From: Arcobacteraceae bacterium
Lineage (GTDB): Bacteria > Campylobacterota > Campylobacteria > Campylobacterales > Arcobacteraceae
DNA length: 32,548 nucleotides
Assembly (NCBI GenBank): GCA_029939245.1
Contig: JAOZTH010000007.1
Coordinates: 1-32,548 of the forward strand
Direction of reading: 5' to 3'
The number at the start of each line of letters is the position of its first letter. The first letter of the stretch is position 1. The translations under genes were made by a program, and so were the position numbers. The notes beneath the pieces were generated by a model, which saw nothing but the letters and a program-made list of their open reading frames with translations, had not been told where the DNA came from and searched no databases. Shown here piece after piece: positions 9,601 to 19,166 of the stretch.

Positions 9601-12268
9601 CATTTAACACAGTTACATTCCAGTTGTCTGTAGCTTCGTTGCCATCGTCATCTGTCGCTTTGACTATGACTTCATATATGTTGTCTTTGTCTTTGTCTGT
9701 AGGAAATTCATAGTCACCGCCGTTGAACTTCACTTCTCCTGCACCTGTAATCTCAAACTTCTCTTTGTCATCACCCTCTAGCGAGAAGTGTAGCTCACCT
9801 ATCTGTGTGCCAGAAGCTTTGATGATAGCTGTCGATGTAAAAGTGGTGTTTTCATCTAGATCATTTTTGTCTGGTATGTCGTTGATAGTAAAAGCGACTA
9901 CCTCTGTGCTATCTGCTATATTGACTGTGAAACTTTCATTTGCATCGTTGCCATCTTTGTCTGTAGCTATGATGGTTATCTCATATGTATTGTTTGTATC
10001 TGCATCTATAGGAGCTTCAAAATCTCTAGCAGTAAGTGAAACTTGTCCTGTGATACTATCTATAGTAAATAGTCCAGCATCTACTCCTGATTTTGTCCAT
10101 GTTATCTGTCCTGCCGGTGTATCACCACTCATCGTAGGAGCGATAGAATAATATATGATATTTTCAGGGAAAGTTGCATCGTTCATAGTATCTACAGTAA
10201 ATACAGAAGCCTCTACAATATCGTTGATAGTCAGCTGGACATCTTTGCTGTCTTTGTTGTTGTCGTCATCTACTACATCTATGGTATATTTGTATATATT
10301 ATTTTTGTCCTTATCTGTAGGGTTTTCAAAGTCAAATCCTGTAGCTATAGAGACATTACCGGAGGCAGTATCTATAACAAATAGACCTTCATCATCTCCG
10401 CTTAGGTTAAATGTCACTACTCCTTGTGCTCCATCTACTCCTGGTGATACTGTGTATGTAGCATCGTTTTCATCTATAGCACTATTTGCTACATTTGTGA
10501 TATTTATATCTATAGTTTCTATCATATTTAGCACTTCAACAGCGAAACTATGGTTGGCATCGTTTGTGTTTGCATCTGTGGCTTTTATCATAAGTTCATA
10601 AATATTGTTTGTGTCGTTGTCTGCTGGAGCTTCAAAATCTCTAGCTACCATACTGACTACTCCTGTGCTACCATCTATGGTAAACATCGCCATATCGTTG
10701 CCACTAGCTATAGTCCATGTGACCACTCCTACAGGCGAACCTGCGATCGTAGGAGCTGGTGAGTAGTAGGCACTGTTTTCTGCTATTTTTTGATCTGTGA
10801 CGGGGTTTATAGTAAAGTTTGATAACTCTACTATATTGACTAAAGTTATCACAATATTTTCTGATATTGTGTTGCCATCTTTGTCGGTCGCTGTGATAAC
10901 GTATTTGTATTGGTTATTTTTGTCGCTATCAATAGGAGTTTCAAAATCAAAAAGAGAATTTGCTGTAACTACTCCAGTAGTAGGATTGATACTAAACAAA
11001 TGTTTGTCATCTCCAGTTATAATAAATACTACATCGCCTATAGGGTCGCCACTGACCGTCGGTGTAGTAGAAGTATACGAGAGGTTTTCATCTAAGTTAG
11101 AGCTAGCAAGATTGTTTATGACTAAAGCTTTTGCTTCGATGACATCCAAGACTGTGACTATCCAGTTTATAGTTGATACCACCGCCTTGTCGTCTGTAGA
11201 GGTGACAGATAGTTCATATATGCTATCATTGTTTGCACTTGTATTTTCTTCATAGCCAAACACACCTTTGGATGTAACTTGTCCTGTGCCGGCATCTATA
11301 TTGAAGCTACTCGCGTCTGCTCCACCCAAAGTATATACCAAGTTTCCAGATGGTGTAACTGCTGGATCAAGTAGTTGCATAGCTCCACTATCATAAGCGA
11401 TATTTTCGTCTAGCTGGACATTTGGTACAGGGCTCAAGCTGTAAAATTTTGTCTCTATCTCTACATCTAGTAGTCTAGCGACATCAAATTCTGGCACTGG
11501 CACCGCTTGTATTAAGTCTGTATTGATACCAGATATTGATACTCCGTTTGGATTTTCTACCAATGCTTCAAGTGGAGCAGTAGCTGTATGCGCTGTCAGC
11601 AAAGCATTGTAAAAGTTTGTCATAGTGTTGTTTACACTGTTTTTGTTTGCTCCAGCATTGCCACTACCTGCCACTACCGCACTATTTGATGATAACGATG
11701 CCATAGCTAGACCTGCTTTGTTTGCACATGTGTTGGCTTGAGCTCCGTCTCCATTGTTTAAAAATACCACATCAGCTTTTGCTGGATTGTAGTCTTTACA
11801 TCCTGTGGTAGCTTGGACAACATAACTGTTTACTTGTGCTATCAAGCTGTCACTGGAATCCAAAGAATTTTTTGCTTCAAGTATTTTATATGCCACATTT
11901 GTAAGTATTGTGATATTGATAACTCTATCGGTTTCATCTATCTTTGTGATAGCTTTGAGCTCCAAGTTGCTTATATCTACTTGTGTATTTAATGCCTCAT
12001 CATGGTATTTGGTGATATCAGCTGTAGCAGATGTTTTGCCCATATAACTACTTTTCACCTCATATCTACCGTCAGTGCCTATAGGCGATGTGCCAAGGCT
12101 GTTGCCATTTTTGTCATATATGGTCACAGTGCCTTCTACTGCTAGACCTTTTCCTACGGAACCTACTATAGTCCCTGCTTCGTATTTTGCGTTTTTCAAG
12201 TCGCAACCTGTTGCTACAAATAGCAATGCTATGGCTAAAAAGCCTGTGTTAAAAATCCTAAAAATCAT
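6689..12268 (-). CDS. Giant cadherin-repeat surface lipoprotein (1859 aa)
   Basis: Lipobox-like LLFVATGC; about 11 tandem ~100-aa units with DENxxY...GxDxxxFxIDxxTGxVxxxxxDFExPxDxDxNNxYE...ATDxDGN; then two Ig/Big_5-like domains. Confidence 0.85.
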   Translation of the reverse strand: MIFRIFNTGFLAIALLFVATGCDLKNAKYEAGTIVGSVGKGLAVEGTVTIYDKNGNSLGTSPIGTDGRYEVKSSYMGKTSATADITKYHDEALNTQVDISNLELKAITKIDETDRVINITILTNVAYKILEAKNSLDSSDSLIAQVNSYVVQATTGCKDYNPAKADVVFLNNGDGAQANTCANKAGLAMASLSSNSAVVAGSGNAGANKNSVNNTMTNFYNALLTAHTATAPLEALVENPNGVSISGINTDLIQAVPVPEFDVARLLDVEIETKFYSLSPVPNVQLDENIAYDSGAMQLLDPAVTPSGNLVYTLGGADASSFNIDAGTGQVTSKGVFGYEENTSANNDSIYELSVTSTDDKAVVSTINWIVTVLDVIEAKALVINNLASSNLDENLSYTSTTPTVSGDPIGDVVFIITGDDKHLFSINPTTGVVTANSLFDFETPIDSDKNNQYKYVITATDKDGNTISENIVITLVNIVELSNFTINPVTDQKIAENSAYYSPAPTIAGSPVGVVTWTIASGNDMAMFTIDGSTGVVSMVARDFEAPADNDTNNIYELMIKATDANTNDANHSFAVEVLNMIETIDINITNVANSAIDENDATYTVSPGVDGAQGVVTFNLSGDDEGLFVIDTASGNVSIATGFDFENPTDKDKNNIYKYTIDVVDDDNNKDSKDVQLTINDIVEASVFTVDTMNDATFPENIIYYSIAPTMSGDTPAGQITWTKSGVDAGLFTIDSITGQVSLTARDFEAPIDADTNNTYEITIIATDKDGNDANESFTVNIADSTEVVAFTINDIPDKNDLDENTTFTSTAIIKASGTQIGELHFSLEGDDKEKFEITGAGEVKFNGGDYEFPTDKDKDNIYEVIVKATDDDGNEATDNWNVTVLNVNEVNNFTISTIPNSSVLETNIYYGPIPQVVNNTSVLSWSLGGTDAGLFTIDTTTGQVQMIARDFEAPVDLNTDNKYEITLTAKDQDNNEENESYTVSIVDMLEVVALSIDGVANSAIDENDGTYQATPNVVGSHIGTLTFSLDGKDKNFFAIDSSTGNVTMIAVDFEAIGNFDKDNNYKYTIKVVDSDQNEATKDVVVTVNNITEGGAVIINTIPDVSIKENDDYTSNTPTIDKTDPANLPSGDVNWTLSGQDAGLFTINSTTGAITLITQADFEVPTDGAIGGDNTLNITLTATDADSHTDTESFVVTVLDIAEERDFNITTISDAIVLENTVYTSVTPQLVGDTIKTPFTYSLVGTDMARFTIDSSTGVVSMIARDFEAPVDSDANNTYEVGMKAVDTVGNSDTEYFMVQVYNVSEANVLTLTIVDTTTPENSDFTSAPPSMTGTPNGAVTYSITGDDASRFTVNTDTGAVTLIAKDFETPIDANADNDYKVTITGTDEDNNQAFVVFTIGITNVVDFVPAILGASGFEIDQDEPAGTAIHTIVKDASNNDDQNVIDSYTIIGDNDGNFSINAVGNITTAIGHNLDMDTKKYYALNIIATNLAGNSTAVDVNITITKKIPVELNITASTPTDGSTLDTYAKSVAPIVLKWTKDINKAGSKNVTIKSNDGTYERVFSTGTDDITISGDEATLNYKEIQLAYGKSYFIEIDRAAFNDNDGFDSNDTAGNGVWNFDVPLTAGPCQITCIDNCHVVDIDKVIQTTTKEAGQAVSITPTQGGTSYSMDTSLLTNGLVFSTITGEISGTPTIAERKTYEITVTDAAGDTTTIYIEVDVEPATPTIEPDMASIVPAHSANGDFAKDDIELTWNQTPVYVSGKNIKAIDRNSSHEMVFNDGEVSVSGDKTIFDMGTGHLNYGHTYYITIDSGAFETTNGKKSSTATMGLSVWSFTIPSSIGNCQNDCVDNCENPH

Positions 12269-13235
12269 ATTTTACTCCTAATGTTAAATTTGTTTGTGTT
12301 TGATGAATATACTCATCATCTGCTATCTCTGTAGTATGGTTTTTCAATAATATTTGAAGTTTGCTATACCAACTCCAATTGTCTCGTATGACAAAATCAG
12401 ACCCAGCTTGAACACCTACTACAAATGAGTTAGATGTCGTCTCTACTTCGCCTACTACTACTGGCTGTTTGTTCCACACTAGACTACTGAAACCCATCGC
12501 CACACCTATATAAGGCTTGCTGAAAGTTTTTGTGCTAAATTTATAGTTACCTGTAGCCAATATATCTGTTACGTCTGCTCTCCTCAATGCCATAGTTCTT
12601 GATGCTTCTATAGTAGCAAACCAGTTTTTCGTAAAGTTATATCCAGCTCCTATCTCAAGCACCACGGCATCGTCATCATCTGTATCGGCTATCAAGACTG
12701 TGTTTACGTTTTCTATCTCGTCTTTGATAGTAAATACAGCTACACCCAGACCACCATACAAGAAAAAGTTTGGTGCTTTGTTTGTCTGCTCTTCATATAT
12801 CTCATAGGCATCTTTGCTGCTTTCTATAACTTCATGCTCTTTTGTGTCGTTTGTGTCTTTTTTATTTTGAGCTATAAATGACTGCCTAACCTCTTCGCAT
12901 TTGTCTGTATCTCCACTGCCACATGCTTTTGTTATCATCGCTTTTTGGTATGTGTTGAACATATCACCTCGCTTGTCTGTCTTTTGATAAAAGTGTGTGT
13001 GTGTAAATTTTTCACTTTTTTTCATCTCTAGTGTGGATTTGCCAACTTTTTTGAAAAACTGCTTTCTTATGAACAGTTGCCTACCTTTGACTTTACACCA
13101 GTTAAACTTATCGCACCTAGACACATCTACTTTGTCTCCAGCTACCAATACATTTTGCCCTATCTCATCTAGCTTGGTTGTATGTGCAAACAATACCCCA
13201 AAACTTACCAAGATAATTATCATAATTCTATACAT
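12258..13235 (-). CDS. Outer-membrane beta-barrel protein
   Basis: Signal peptide MYRIMIIILVSFGVLFAHT; C-terminal alternating strands ending in TNLTLGVKYDF (terminal Phe); overlaps the next gene by 11 nt. Confidence 0.7.
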   Translation of the reverse strand: MYRIMIIILVSFGVLFAHTTKLDEIGQNVLVAGDKVDVSRCDKFNWCKVKGRQLFIRKQFFKKVGKSTLEMKKSEKFTHTHFYQKTDKRGDMFNTYQKAMITKACGSGDTDKCEEVRQSFIAQNKKDTNDTKEHEVIESSKDAYEIYEEQTNKAPNFFLYGGLGVAVFTIKDEIENVNTVLIADTDDDDAVVLEIGAGYNFTKNWFATIEASRTMALRRADVTDILATGNYKFSTKTFSKPYIGVAMGFSSLVWNKQPVVVGEVETTSNSFVVGVQAGSDFVIRDNWSWYSKLQILLKNHTTEIADDEYIHQTQTNLTLGVKYDF

Positions 13236-13346
13236 AAAACTCCTTTTGTGAACTATTATATCATATTAATACAAAAATTGCCACAAATTACCATACAAAT
13301 TTCCAAATTTATATGCTTTGTGTCAAAATTCCCCAACATTTCGCAA

Positions 13347-13380
13347 AAAATAGCAAAAATGTTCATATTTTTGCTATTTT
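13347..13380 (-). terminator. Rho-independent terminator of the polysaccharide deacetylase gene
   Basis: 13-bp arms aaaatagcaaaaa (13347-13359) / tttttgctatttt (13368-13380), continued by T residues on the minus strand; overlaps the stop codon. Confidence 0.65.
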
Positions 13381-13994
13381 AATAGCTGTTTTAATATGTT
13401 TATAGTTTGTGATTTGCTATCATGTAGCAAGATTATGTCCTGTTTTTTGATATTTTTTAGCCTTTTTAGCACTATTTTTTCGCTAAGTATAGTATCAAAG
13501 CTTCGCACGCTCCAGCCCATGACAGTATGACCTGTCCTTTTTAGAGCTTTGCTGATGGTGGGATTGATAACTCCAAACGGCGGCCTGAAGTATCGCACCT
13601 CCACGGCTCCGTGCTTTTGCATGATATCGTCTGTGTCTTGTATCTCTTTTATAATATCTTTCAAACTTTTAAATCCAAAAAAGTTGCTATGACTGAAACT
13701 GTGATTGCCTACTTGGTGTCCGTGGGCTAAAATCTCGGCAAATATCTCTGGATGTGTGGCGATATTTTTGCCAATACAAAAAAATATCGCCTTTTGGTCG
13801 TGTTGTTTCAATATCTCCAATATTTGCGGAGTGTATATAGATGGACCATCGTCAAAACTATACAGCACTTCGCCGTCTGTGTGGCAAATAGCGGGGTGAA
13901 AATACTGCAAACATAAGTTAAAACATAGATAAAACAGCACAGCGAAAGCACCAAACAATACAAGCAAAACAGAATAATATACCATAAATGGCAT
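13374..13994 (-). CDS. Polysaccharide deacetylase (NodB homology), membrane anchored
   Basis: YSFDDGPS, FFCIGKN, GHQVGNHSFSH, RYFRPPFG; internal ATG at 13994 preferred because the longer ORF overlaps aroK antisense. Confidence 0.85.
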   Translation of the reverse strand: MPFMVYYSVLLVLFGAFAVLFYLCFNLCLQYFHPAICHTDGEVLYSFDDGPSIYTPQILEILKQHDQKAIFFCIGKNIATHPEIFAEILAHGHQVGNHSFSHSNFFGFKSLKDIIKEIQDTDDIMQKHGAVEVRYFRPPFGVINPTISKALKRTGHTVMGWSVRSFDTILSEKIVLKRLKNIKKQDIILLHDSKSQTINILKQLLK

Positions 13995-14034
13995 TATATC
14001 GTATAAATATAAGATTAGTTTGATAAAATACAGT

Positions 14035-14547
14035 ATGAAAAAAAATAACATACTTTTGATAGGTTTCATGGGGGTCGGCAAAGGCACCATAGCCAGGCAG
14101 TTGTCTGTAGCTACAGGTATGTACGCAGTAGATACAGATGACTTGATAGAATCACTGGCAAACAAAAGTATCAAAAAGATATTTAAAACACACGGCGAAT
14201 CATATTTCAGACAACTAGAAACAAGATGTGCCTTATGGTGCCAAAACTCACTCAAAGAGACTATCATATCTACAGGTGGTGGATTTTATACTCAACCAAA
14301 TATCAGTGATATTGGCGATGTGGTATATCTCAAGGCAGATTTTGACTATATATTAGATGTGCTAAAGTCAGATAAAAACTATAAAAAAAAGCTAGCAAAG
14401 AGACCACTGTTTGCCGATGAAAAAAAAGCACTCAAGTTATACAACGACAGAGCTCTAGCATATGAGATGGTAGCAGATATCATCATAGATGTCCGACACA
14501 AGACAGATAGCAAAATAGTCAAAGAGATAGCAAAGGCACACAGATGA
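14035..14547 (+). CDS. aroK: Shikimate kinase
   Basis: LLIGFMGVGKGTIARQLS P-loop, DTDDLIE, FRQLE, ISTGGGFY. Confidence 0.9.
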   Translation: MKKNNILLIGFMGVGKGTIARQLSVATGMYAVDTDDLIESLANKSIKKIFKTHGESYFRQLETRCALWCQNSLKETIISTGGGFYTQPNISDIGDVVYLKADFDYILDVLKSDKNYKKKLAKRPLFADEKKALKLYNDRALAYEMVADIIIDVRHKTDSKIVKEIAKAHR

Positions 14548-15833
14548 TACGGACGATAAGACAGCACGACCTCGATTTTGACAAAAAGTTTCAAGCCATA
14601 CTAGATAGAGCAAACGAAGATACTCAAGCTGTGTCAAAGATAGTAGATGATATACTATATAATATCAAAACCAAAGGCGATATGGCTATATACGAAGATA
14701 TAAGTAGATTTGACAGCTGGAACTGTAGCACGGCAGATGAGCTATATGTGCCAAAAGATAGTTTCAAAAAAGCTTATGACGACTTAGATGAGAACTTAAA
14801 AAACTCTTTGCAAGTAGCACACGACAGGATCAAAAGTTATCACGAAAAACAACTGCAAAAATCATGGCTGGATTATGAACCAAACGGCACTATAACTGGT
14901 GTCAAGATATCTGCTGTAGGCAAAGCAGGATTATATATCCCCGGAGGCAAAGCAGTATATCCTAGCTCACTTCTCATGAATGCAATAGCAGCAAAAGTTG
15001 CAGGAGTGGTAGATATCACGGTAGCCACACCTACGCCACACGGCAAGATAGACGAGCTACTACTAGCATCGTGTTATCTGTGTGGGGTAGATAAAGTGAT
15101 AAAAGTAGGCGGAGCATCGGCTATAGGGGCTATGGCTTATGGCACACCAAGCATAGACAAAGTAGATGTCATCACGGGTCCGGGCAATATATTTGTAGCG
15201 ACAGCCAAACAAAAGGTATATGGCAGTGTCAATATAGATATGATAGCAGGACCTAGCGAGATAGGTATATTAGCAGACAGCAAAGCAGATGCCACATATA
15301 TAGCAGCAGATATGCTATCACAAGCTGAACACGACCAGATGGCTAGTAGTATATTGATAACCACTAGCGAAACTGTAGCCAAAGATGTAGCTACAAATAT
15401 AGAGCTACAGCTAGAAAATTTATCTCGCAAAGATATAGCCAAAGCCTCTATAGATAGTCGCGGATGTATAATCGTAGTAGATGATATGTCAGTAGCTCTC
15501 AAACTTATGGACGATATAGCTCCAGAACACCTAGAGGTGCTGACTATAAATCCATTTGATCTGTTGCCTATGATACAAAATGCCGGAGCCATATTTTTGG
15601 GCGAAAACACTCCAGAACCTATAGGTGACTATATAGCAGGACCAAATCATACTTTGCCTACAGGTGGCACGGCTAGATTTTTCAGTCCGTTGGGAGTAGA
15701 AAACTTTATCAAAAAATCATCTATAATATCATTTTCCAAACAAGCTATCGGTGAGCTAGGAGTGCATGCTATAAATATAGCCAACCAAGAGGGGCTAACC
15801 GCTCATGCAAACTCGGTTAAGTTGCGACTATGA
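14544..15833 (+). CDS. hisD: Histidinol dehydrogenase
   Basis: GLYIPGGKAVYPSSLLMNAIAAKVAGV, TGPGNIFVATAKQKVYG, IDMIAGPSEI, AEHDQMASSILIT, GPNHTLPTGGTARF. Confidence 0.97.
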   Translation: MIRTIRQHDLDFDKKFQAILDRANEDTQAVSKIVDDILYNIKTKGDMAIYEDISRFDSWNCSTADELYVPKDSFKKAYDDLDENLKNSLQVAHDRIKSYHEKQLQKSWLDYEPNGTITGVKISAVGKAGLYIPGGKAVYPSSLLMNAIAAKVAGVVDITVATPTPHGKIDELLLASCYLCGVDKVIKVGGASAIGAMAYGTPSIDKVDVITGPGNIFVATAKQKVYGSVNIDMIAGPSEIGILADSKADATYIAADMLSQAEHDQMASSILITTSETVAKDVATNIELQLENLSRKDIAKASIDSRGCIIVVDDMSVALKLMDDIAPEHLEVLTINPFDLLPMIQNAGAIFLGENTPEPIGDYIAGPNHTLPTGGTARFFSPLGVENFIKKSSIISFSKQAIGELGVHAINIANQEGLTAHANSVKLRL

Positions 15834-17065
15834 TAAGCACCATCAAAAAAGCATATGTCACCAAAAGCATAGTAGCAAACCTATCGGCAAAGGCAAAAAA
15901 CAGTTTGCTACAAGATATAGCTACCAACATAGACAAACACAGACAGCAGATAATCAAAGCAAACAGCATAGACACGCAGACTGCTAAAAGTTTGGAGTTA
16001 TCTGCCTCTGTCCAAAAGAGACTTTTGCTAGATGAAAAAACCATAGATAGTATGACAAAAGCTATAAAAGATATAGCCAAACAGCCAGAACCTGTAGGCA
16101 AGATACTAGACGGCTGGAAAACCCCATCTGATCTAAATATCCAAAAGGTCAGCACCCCCATAGGAGTCATAGCCGTAATATACGAATCACGACCAAATGT
16201 CACCAGCGATGTAGTAGCACTATCTATCAAAAGTGGCAATGTAATCATATTAAAAGGTGGCAAAGAAGCAAACCATAGCAACAAAGCCATAGTCAGTATA
16301 ATCCACGATACGCTGATACAACACAAACTGCCAGTAGATATGGTGACCTTTTTAGACAACTGCGATAGAAACAGCACCAAAGAGCTACTAGGATTTGATA
16401 GATATATAGATATGGTTGTCCCTCGCGGTGGTTCTGGACTGATACGGTTTGTCGCTACAAACTCGACTATACCAGTAGTCAAGCATGACAGAGGACTATG
16501 CCATACATATATACACAGCTCGGCAGATGTAGATATGGCGGTCGATATATCTATAGATGCAAAGTGTCGGCGAGTAGAGATATGCGGAGCGATGGAGAGT
16601 TTGCTAGTAGATGAAGGTATAGCAAACCTATTTTTGCCAAAAGTTAAAAAAGAGCTTGAAAGTCGGCAAATAACTTTGAGAGGTTGTGAAAAAACTTTAC
16701 AAGTTATAGATATAGACAAAGCTACCACAGAAGATTTTGATACAGAATATCTGGATAATATTTTGTCTATAAAAATAGTGCAAAACACAGCCGAAGCTAT
16801 AGAGCATATCAACACTCACGGCTCACAGCACTCCGATGCTATAGTCGCTACAAACTTTGAGAGTGCTACGAAGTTTTTGGACGAAGTAGATAGTGCATGT
16901 GTATATCTAAATAGCTCTACTCAATTTACAGACGGTGGGGAGTTTGGATTTGGAGCGGAGATAGGTATAAGCACAAACAAACTTCATAGCCGTGGTCCTA
17001 TGGGATTGAACGACTTGACTACATACAAATACAAAATCACCAGCAGTGGTGCTACGAGAGGCTGA
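15830..17065 (+). CDS. proA: Gamma-glutamyl phosphate reductase
   Basis: VSTPIGVIAVIYESRPNVTSDVVALSIKSGNVIILKGGKEA, CRRVEICGAMESLLVD, FGFGAEIGISTNKLHSRGPMGL. Confidence 0.96.
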   Translation: MISTIKKAYVTKSIVANLSAKAKNSLLQDIATNIDKHRQQIIKANSIDTQTAKSLELSASVQKRLLLDEKTIDSMTKAIKDIAKQPEPVGKILDGWKTPSDLNIQKVSTPIGVIAVIYESRPNVTSDVVALSIKSGNVIILKGGKEANHSNKAIVSIIHDTLIQHKLPVDMVTFLDNCDRNSTKELLGFDRYIDMVVPRGGSGLIRFVATNSTIPVVKHDRGLCHTYIHSSADVDMAVDISIDAKCRRVEICGAMESLLVDEGIANLFLPKVKKELESRQITLRGCEKTLQVIDIDKATTEDFDTEYLDNILSIKIVQNTAEAIEHINTHGSQHSDAIVATNFESATKFLDEVDSACVYLNSSTQFTDGGEFGFGAEIGISTNKLHSRGPMGLNDLTTYKYKITSSGATRG

Positions 17066-17066
17066 T

Positions 17067-17942
17067 ATGAGACTGCTGATAATAGAAGAGGAGATGTATC
17101 TGTCAAACGAGATTGCCATGAATTTTAGTGAGATAGGATATGATTGTATAGAAAAAAAGAATTTAAATGCCAAAACTGCAAAGTTTGATGTAGCTATACT
17201 TTCTATAAATTTCCCCAAACCAGACATAGAAAATTTTATCAAAACACATCACGATAAACCAGTGATACTGCTAACTCCACAAAGCAAGATAGACAAAGCT
17301 GTAGAGTTTTTGGAACTAGGAGCTGATACATTTACTGACAAACCAGTGCATATGAAACTGCTCATCATAAAAGTCCAGTTTTATGTCAAGTATTATAACC
17401 GAAAGTTTAACTTACAGCTCAAAGATGACACTATAAAGTTTATATTTAGAGAGCCTGTCTCGTATTTGACGACACATAATTTACCAGTGCAAATCAACTC
17501 AAACAGCACTATCAAATCTGACTATGTAGCATTTGATATAGCAAAAAAACAAAACAAAATAATAGTCCCTATAAATATAAAAAAAGGTGATAGGCCATAT
17601 CGCCTGAGAGGTTTTGACTTTGAAAATTTTATACCATATATCACAGGCATGACAAGCTTACCACCTAGCACAAAAGATTATTATATGAAATACCTTTCAC
17701 AATATCCTGTGATAATTAACAGAAGTGGTAAGTGCCACGAACATGAAGGATTTGATTGTATCAAGATAAAAACCCCTACAAAAGAGTTTTTGCCACGAGA
17801 TATTTTGAGTATAGATGAATATATCCAGTTTGTAGTAGAAAAATTTCAAGACCAAGTGAGCGATGTCGTATTGGCAAAATATCTAAAAATAGACAGAAAG
17901 ACATTGTGGAACAAACGACAAAAGCTAGGGTTAAAGCGATGA
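17067..17942 (+). CDS. Atypical response regulator, HP1021-like, with degenerate receiver domain and C-terminal HTH
   Basis: Receiver-like fold FDVAILSINFPKPD with Ser at the phospho-Asp position, LGADTFTDKPV Lys motif; C-terminal VVLAKYLKIDRKTLWNKRQKLGLKR Fis-type HTH. Confidence 0.7.
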   Translation: MRLLIIEEEMYLSNEIAMNFSEIGYDCIEKKNLNAKTAKFDVAILSINFPKPDIENFIKTHHDKPVILLTPQSKIDKAVEFLELGADTFTDKPVHMKLLIIKVQFYVKYYNRKFNLQLKDDTIKFIFREPVSYLTTHNLPVQINSNSTIKSDYVAFDIAKKQNKIIVPINIKKGDRPYRLRGFDFENFIPYITGMTSLPPSTKDYYMKYLSQYPVIINRSGKCHEHEGFDCIKIKTPTKEFLPRDILSIDEYIQFVVEKFQDQVSDVVLAKYLKIDRKTLWNKRQKLGLKR

Positions 17943-18409
17943 GATTGTTTTTTATCACCGTAGCATATAGCGGACTATCGCCAAAAGCTCCAGGGACAGT
18001 GGGAAGTTTAGTGTCGTTGTTATTTATAATTTTACTTATACAAGTCGTGCCACCATCTACACTGTTTTTGCTGACTATTCTTATATCGGTCATAGCGATA
18101 AAGCAGATAGATATATACGAAAAGCACACAGGCACACATGACAGCAAAACTATAGTCATAGATGAGCTTGTAGGTATGTGGTTTGCATTTTTGATAGCTG
18201 GAGCTACAGCTGACAACTGGATATGGCTAGGCGTGCTTAGTTTTGTCTATTTTAGATTGTTTGATATACTTAAACCCTCTATCATAGGTAGGATTGATAG
18301 AGATGTCAAAGGCGGTCTAGGAGTAGTAGGCGATGATATAGTCGCAGGAGTGGTAGGCGGCATGAGTGCTAGCTTGACCTATTTTATATTGGAAAGGATT
18401 GGATTATGA
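17939..18409 (+). CDS. pgpA: Phosphatidylglycerophosphatase A
   Basis: YSGLSPKAPGTVGSLVSL, DSKTIVIDELVGMW, FRLFDILKPSIIGRIDRDVKGGLGVVGDDIVAG; ATGA overlap with the previous gene. Confidence 0.9.
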   Translation: MRLFFITVAYSGLSPKAPGTVGSLVSLLFIILLIQVVPPSTLFLLTILISVIAIKQIDIYEKHTGTHDSKTIVIDELVGMWFAFLIAGATADNWIWLGVLSFVYFRLFDILKPSIIGRIDRDVKGGLGVVGDDIVAGVVGGMSASLTYFILERIGL

Positions 18410-18900
18410 GTTTTGTATCTATCATCATGGGTAGCAAGAGTGATTATGAGGTGATGAAAAATTGTATAGACACTTTGGAGTGTTTTGGAGTGAAATATGA
18501 GGTCATCATCAGTAGCGCTCATAGAAGTCCGCAGAGGACAAAGGATTATATAGCTACAGCGGAGCAAAAAGGTGCCGAGGTATTTATTGCAGCCGCAGGT
18601 ATGGCTGCACATCTAGCAGGAGCGGTGGCAGCGAACACTACCAAGCCAGTCATAGGTGTGCCTATGAAAGGTGGAGCTATGGACGGTATGGATGCTATGC
18701 TTAGCACAGTGCAGATGCCCTCTGGTATGCCTGTAGCTACTGTAGCTTTGGGCAAAGCAGGAGCTATCAATGCCGCTTATCTATCTATGCAGATATTGAG
18801 TATAGGAGACAAAGAGTTGTCTATAAAGATACAAGAGGATAGGATTATGAAAGCCAAAAAGGTACAAAATGATAGCAAAGATATTGAGGTATTGTTATAA
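18406..18900 (+). CDS. purE: 5-(carboxyamino)imidazole ribonucleotide mutase
   Basis: [50 protein letters not shown]. Confidence 0.95.
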   Translation: MSFVSIIMGSKSDYEVMKNCIDTLECFGVKYEVIISSAHRSPQRTKDYIATAEQKGAEVFIAAAGMAAHLAGAVAANTTKPVIGVPMKGGAMDGMDAMLSTVQMPSGMPVATVALGKAGAINAAYLSMQILSIGDKELSIKIQEDRIMKAKKVQNDSKDIEVLL

Positions 18901-18937
18901 TAAATATATCTTTGCTACAAAACAAAAGGAGAATTTG

Positions 18938-19024
18938 TGGTACCAGTAGTCGGACTCGAACCGACACGGTATTGCTACCAAGGGATTTTGAATCCCTCAT
19001 GTCTACCAATTTCATCATACTGGC
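18938..19024 (-). tRNA. tRNA-Leu (anticodon CAA)
   Basis: Minus strand gccagta...gggattcaaaatccc...ggttcgagtcc...tactggtacca; encoded CCA, long variable arm. Confidence 0.9.
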
Positions 19025-19041
19025 TGGTGTGGGTATTATCG

Positions 19042-19128
19042 TGGTGCGACCAGCGAGAGTTGAACTCGCACATCCGTTGGGACACTACCCCCTCAAGGTA
19101 GCGTGTCTACCAATTCCACCATGGTCGC
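19042..19128 (-). tRNA. tRNA-Leu (anticodon GAG)
   Basis: Minus strand gcgacca...ctaccttgagggggtag...gagttcaactctc...tggtcgcacca; encoded CCA, long variable arm. Confidence 0.9.
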
Positions 19129-19166
19129 CACAATAATAACACATTTTATCTAAAGGAGTTTAAATT

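Noticed and set aside
6891-11255. Many plus-strand ORFs of 60-152 aa inside the cadherin gene
   Set aside because: Shadow frames of the repetitive gene; no recognisable domains and no RBS pattern
14000-14267. Longer N-terminus of the polysaccharide deacetylase ORF (start at 14267)
   Set aside because: Extension is antisense to aroK; the internal ATG at 13994 gives a normal membrane-anchored protein
15817-16815. 332-aa minus-strand ORF opposite proA
   Set aside because: Antisense to a well-supported proA; low-complexity Ser/Ile/Leu-rich composition typical of a shadow frame
18912-19136. 74-aa ORF between purE and the membrane protein
   Set aside because: Lies over two tRNA-Leu genes on the opposite strand; coding potential is an artefact
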